Source: an uncultured Gemmatimonadota bacterium (lineage in GTDB: Bacteria > Gemmatimonadota > Gemmatimonadetes > Longimicrobiales > Gaopeijiaceae). From it: a stretch of 9,025 nucleotides of DNA. The first letter of the stretch is position 1; every line of letters begins with the position of its first letter. The DNA lies in the NCBI GenBank assembly GCA_937136445.1, contig CAKZOQ010000399.1, positions 1 to 9,025 of the forward strand. Direction: 5' to 3'. The notes beneath the pieces were generated by a model. It worked only from the letters and a program-made list of their open reading frames with translations. It was not told the DNA's origin and searched no databases. Below are positions 6,968 through 9,025 of this stretch, in pieces. A program made the position numbers and the translations under genes.

Positions 6968-7947
6968 GCGAGCGCGACGGCCGCCCCGACTGGCAGATCC
7001 GGACCCTCCTGGTCATGGTGGCCGTGGTGGCGGTCCCCGTCGCCCTGACCCACGCCACCATCCGGGTCCCGTGGTGGGAACGACACACGGTGCCCGACCC
7101 GACGCCGCTGGGCTACACCGTCAGCCTCCTCATCTTCGCGGTTCCCGTGGCGGTGATCGTCTTCTGGCATCGCCGGCACAGCTCGCACTACGACAAGCGC
7201 GCCTTCCTGTACTGTGCCGGGCTCATGACGGCGCTGGGCTCGTTCCTGGACGTCTTCTTCGCCTACCACTTCTTCGAGTTTCCCAACCGGAACGCCACCC
7301 TGGGGATCCGGGCGCCGGCCTTCGACTGGTCCACCCTCTCCTGGGTGCAGGGCTACATCCCGGTGGAGGAATTCGGGTTCTACCTGCTCGGGGCGATCTT
7401 CATGGTGGCCGTATACCTCTGGGCCGACGAGCACTGGCTCAGCAGCTACGACCCGCACCGACACGAGGTCGCGCCGTCCCTCCCCCGCATCCTCCAGGTC
7501 AGCTTCCCGGCCCTGGCGCTCTGGGTGGCGCTGCTGGCCTACGGGATCGTGCATCGTCTGCAGATGAGCGGGACCTTCCCGGCCTACTACATGTTCCTCA
7601 TGGGTGCCGGCCTCCTGCCCTCGATCGTCCTGGTCCGCAACGTCAAGCAGTTCGTGAACTGGCCCGCACTCGCCTTCACCTTCACGGCCCTGGTCCTCCT
7701 CAGTCTGATCTGGGAAGCGACCATGGGCGTTCCGTACGAATGGTGGATCTACCGGGACCGCGCGATGCTCGGGATCTATCTCGCCGGCTGGGGTAACCTG
7801 CCTCTTGAAGCCGTCCTTCTTTGGCTGGTCGGGGTCTGGGATGCGATCCTCTTCTACGAGTTTTTCCGGATCCGCCATCGCATGGAGGAGCGGAGGCTGC
7901 GCGAAGCCCTCTTCGGGATTCGCCCTCCCACTTCCGAGGTCGGCTGA
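6964..7947 (+). CDS. Carotenoid (CrtYc/CrtYd-type) cyclase-like membrane protein
   Basis: 327 residues starting at a GTG that overlaps the receptor's TGA (GTGA). No Shine-Dalgarno is clear, so translation is probably coupled. About eight helices (14-33, 50-68, 80-102, 131-152, 177-199, 205-223, 233-252, 277-300) read as two four-helix units. Unit 1 carries FFEFPNRNATLGI (103-115) and YIPVEEFGFY (131-140). Unit 2 carries WEATMGVPYEWWIY (250-263), then AMLGI and NLPLEAVLLW (278-287). Both match the lycopene-cyclase-domain pattern: aromatic block, LGI-like turn, then P-x-E-E opening a helix. In that family CrtYc and CrtYd, or their fusion, close beta-rings on carotenoid ends without redox change. 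Oddities: the protein is longer than a typical CrtYcd fusion, and the second motif is PLEA, so one acid is replaced by Ala. It may act on carotenoids, on another polyprenyl substrate, or be a diverged non-cyclase. No crtB, crtI or crtE is in the window. Confidence 0.55.
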   Translation: MSERDGRPDWQIRTLLVMVAVVAVPVALTHATIRVPWWERHTVPDPTPLGYTVSLLIFAVPVAVIVFWHRRHSSHYDKRAFLYCAGLMTALGSFLDVFFAYHFFEFPNRNATLGIRAPAFDWSTLSWVQGYIPVEEFGFYLLGAIFMVAVYLWADEHWLSSYDPHRHEVAPSLPRILQVSFPALALWVALLAYGIVHRLQMSGTFPAYYMFLMGAGLLPSIVLVRNVKQFVNWPALAFTFTALVLLSLIWEATMGVPYEWWIYRDRAMLGIYLAGWGNLPLEAVLLWLVGVWDAILFYEFFRIRHRMEERRLREALFGIRPPTSEVG

Positions 7948-7953
7948 GGTCGG
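7936..7953 (+). repeat. Short direct repeat GAGGTCGG x2
   Basis: Two copies of GAGGTCGG (7936-7943 and 7946-7953), 2 bases apart, span the stop codon of the cyclase-like gene and run into the next ribosome binding site. This may be a slip duplication that created the spacing; no function is evident. Confidence 0.4.
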
Positions 7954-7959
7954 AGGTGA
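7952..7959 (+). promoter_or_regulatory. Strong ribosome binding site for the GTG start at 7965
   Basis: GGAGGTGA is fully complementary to the anti-Shine-Dalgarno end of 16S rRNA. It sits 5 bases before GTG at 7965. The in-frame GTG at 7956 lies inside this site, so 7965 is preferred. Confidence 0.7.
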
Positions 7960-7964
7960 CTAGG

Positions 7965-9025
7965 GTGGCGGCCGTCGTGGTGAACCTCCTGGCCGTCGCC
8001 GTGACGGTCTACCTCCTCCCGCGTCTGGGGCAGGTCCCCGACGACGTTCCGTTCCGGTTTCAGGTCACCTACCTGAACCTGATCTTCGCGCTCTACGCCG
8101 CGGTCCTCTCGCTGATCCTGGTATGGCGGGCCGCCCAACGGGACGGGGCGCGCGAACTTGCGCTGGCCCTCGCCCTCATGGCGCTGTCGCTGTCGCTCTC
8201 TCCCATCCCGGCCGGGGAGCCCACGGTCGCCCACATGGTGATCTTCGCCTCGGTCTGGGCGATCCAGGTCCTGGCCGTACTCTACTTCTGGGGCCACTTC
8301 CCCCAGACGCTCCGGAAGGAGGAGGTGAAGGGCCTTCTCTACGAATGGGGATCGGGGATGTGGTACGACCCGCTGAACCGATGGGTCTCCTCGATGGTGC
8401 TGTGGTTCCTCCTCCACCCCGCCGGACAGATCCTCCTGGTGCTGGCGGCGGCCGGCTTCGGGGCGGGGCTGGCGCTGGGTCACCAGGGGTACACCTTCCT
8501 GGGCGCTTCGGTGGAGACCGACCCCGTCATACTCGCCCTGACGAGCCCCGTCGGGCTCCTCATCATCCTGGCCATCGCCGGGACGGCGTGGACGTCCTAC
8601 CGCCTCGCCGACGAACAGGGGCGCCGCCAGGTCCTCTGGATGTTCGCGGCGCACCTGCTCACGGCCTTCATGACGGTCATGACGGTGTCTCTCATCGTCC
8701 TGGCCGGGGTGACGGGCTCGCCGGTCCTGGAGGCCGCGCGGGACGGCATCCTCGTGGCGTTCCAACCGGTGGGGTGGACCGTCACGCTGACGGCCTACGG
8801 CGTCGCGCTCTTCTACGCCGGAGCCTTCGACCTCCGCCCGGTCATCGGTCGGTCCACCGTCTACGGGGGCGCGGTCATCGTCCTGACCCTTCTCTTCGCG
8901 GTCATCGAGGAGCTCGTCGAGGCCCAGCTCGCCACCCGGATGGATCTTCCGGAGGGGTTCGGGACCTGGCTGGGGGCCGGCTCCATCGCCCTCCTCCTGG
9001 GACCCGTCCGGGCGCGGCTCGAGGA
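7965..9025 (+). CDS. Multipass membrane protein, probable sensor N-terminus, 3'-incomplete
   Basis: The frame is open from GTG at 7965 to the window end, giving 353 codons with no stop. Around nine to ten hydrophobic helices are seen, roughly at 3-20, 34-54, 64-82, 88-110, 142-171, 187-211, 222-248, 268-288, 298-316 and 334-348. A soluble loop near 113-140 contains RKEEVKGLLYEWGSGMW. The segment FYAGAFDLRPVIGRSTVYGG (283-302), followed by a helix and then GPVRARLE (346-353), resembles the hinge found at the end of many bacterial membrane sensor regions (FDI...I.R.LVYG...P.R.R.). In such proteins it precedes a histidine kinase, PP2C phosphatase, nucleotide cyclase or similar output domain. No output domain is inside the window, so sensor is an inference. 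It starts 17 bp after the cyclase-like stop with a near-perfect ribosome binding site, so it is probably the fourth gene of the same operon. A plain polytopic membrane protein is the alternative. Confidence 0.75.
   Translation, partial: MAAVVVNLLAVAVTVYLLPRLGQVPDDVPFRFQVTYLNLIFALYAAVLSLILVWRAAQRDGARELALALALMALSLSLSPIPAGEPTVAHMVIFASVWAIQVLAVLYFWGHFPQTLRKEEVKGLLYEWGSGMWYDPLNRWVSSMVLWFLLHPAGQILLVLAAAGFGAGLALGHQGYTFLGASVETDPVILALTSPVGLLIILAIAGTAWTSYRLADEQGRRQVLWMFAAHLLTAFMTVMTVSLIVLAGVTGSPVLEAARDGILVAFQPVGWTVTLTAYGVALFYAGAFDLRPVIGRSTVYGGAVIVLTLLFAVIEELVEAQLATRMDLPEGFGTWLGAGSIALLLGPVRARLE

Noticed and set aside
6907..8765. Long minus-strand frames (323 and 303 codons) opposite the cyclase-like and sensor-like genes
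   Set aside because: Highly charged, repetitive Asp/Glu/Arg/His translation complementary to hydrophobic helices; typical mirror frames of membrane proteins in GC-rich DNA.

Overview
The window is very GC-rich, and every gene I accept lies on the + strand. Three things point to a Gemmatimonadota-like bacterium: a large Asp-box (VPS10/sortilin-type) secreted protein, a TonB-dependent receptor with an N-terminal carboxypeptidase-regulatory-like domain, and strong C/G bias at third codon positions. This assignment is by gene style only; no marker gene fixes the taxonomy.

Layout. Bases 2-148 encode the C-terminal part of a class I lysyl-tRNA synthetase. It breaks off mid-family and is followed, in another frame, by a 5'-truncated Asp-box repeat protein (about 163-2748). 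The join is either an old deletion between two co-directional genes or an assembly chimera. After a 122-base gap comes a 218-residue polytopic membrane protein of no family I can name (2871-3527, TTG start). A 135-base gap containing an operator-like palindrome precedes a tightly packed set of four genes. These are a 264-residue seven-helix protein resembling the fungal PaxB/Pyr4 integral-membrane terpene cyclases (3663-4457), a TonB-dependent outer-membrane receptor (4460-6967), an eight-helix protein resembling heterodimer-type (CrtYc/CrtYd) carotenoid cyclases (6964-7947), and the N-terminal membrane part of a probable sensor or signalling protein that runs off the window (7965-9025+). Gaps in this set are 2 bp, a 4-bp overlap and 17 bp, so co-transcription and translational coupling are likely.

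Working together. The most interesting reading is a membrane-located terpenoid-modifying cluster. Two unrelated cofactor-free membrane cyclase types flank an outer-membrane receptor, with a membrane sensor-like protein downstream. No prenyltransferase, epoxidase or polyprenyl synthase is visible here, so substrate and product are unknown, and the pathway idea is inference from family resemblance and gene order. No tRNA, rRNA, CRISPR, insertion sequence or convincing intrinsic terminator was seen.
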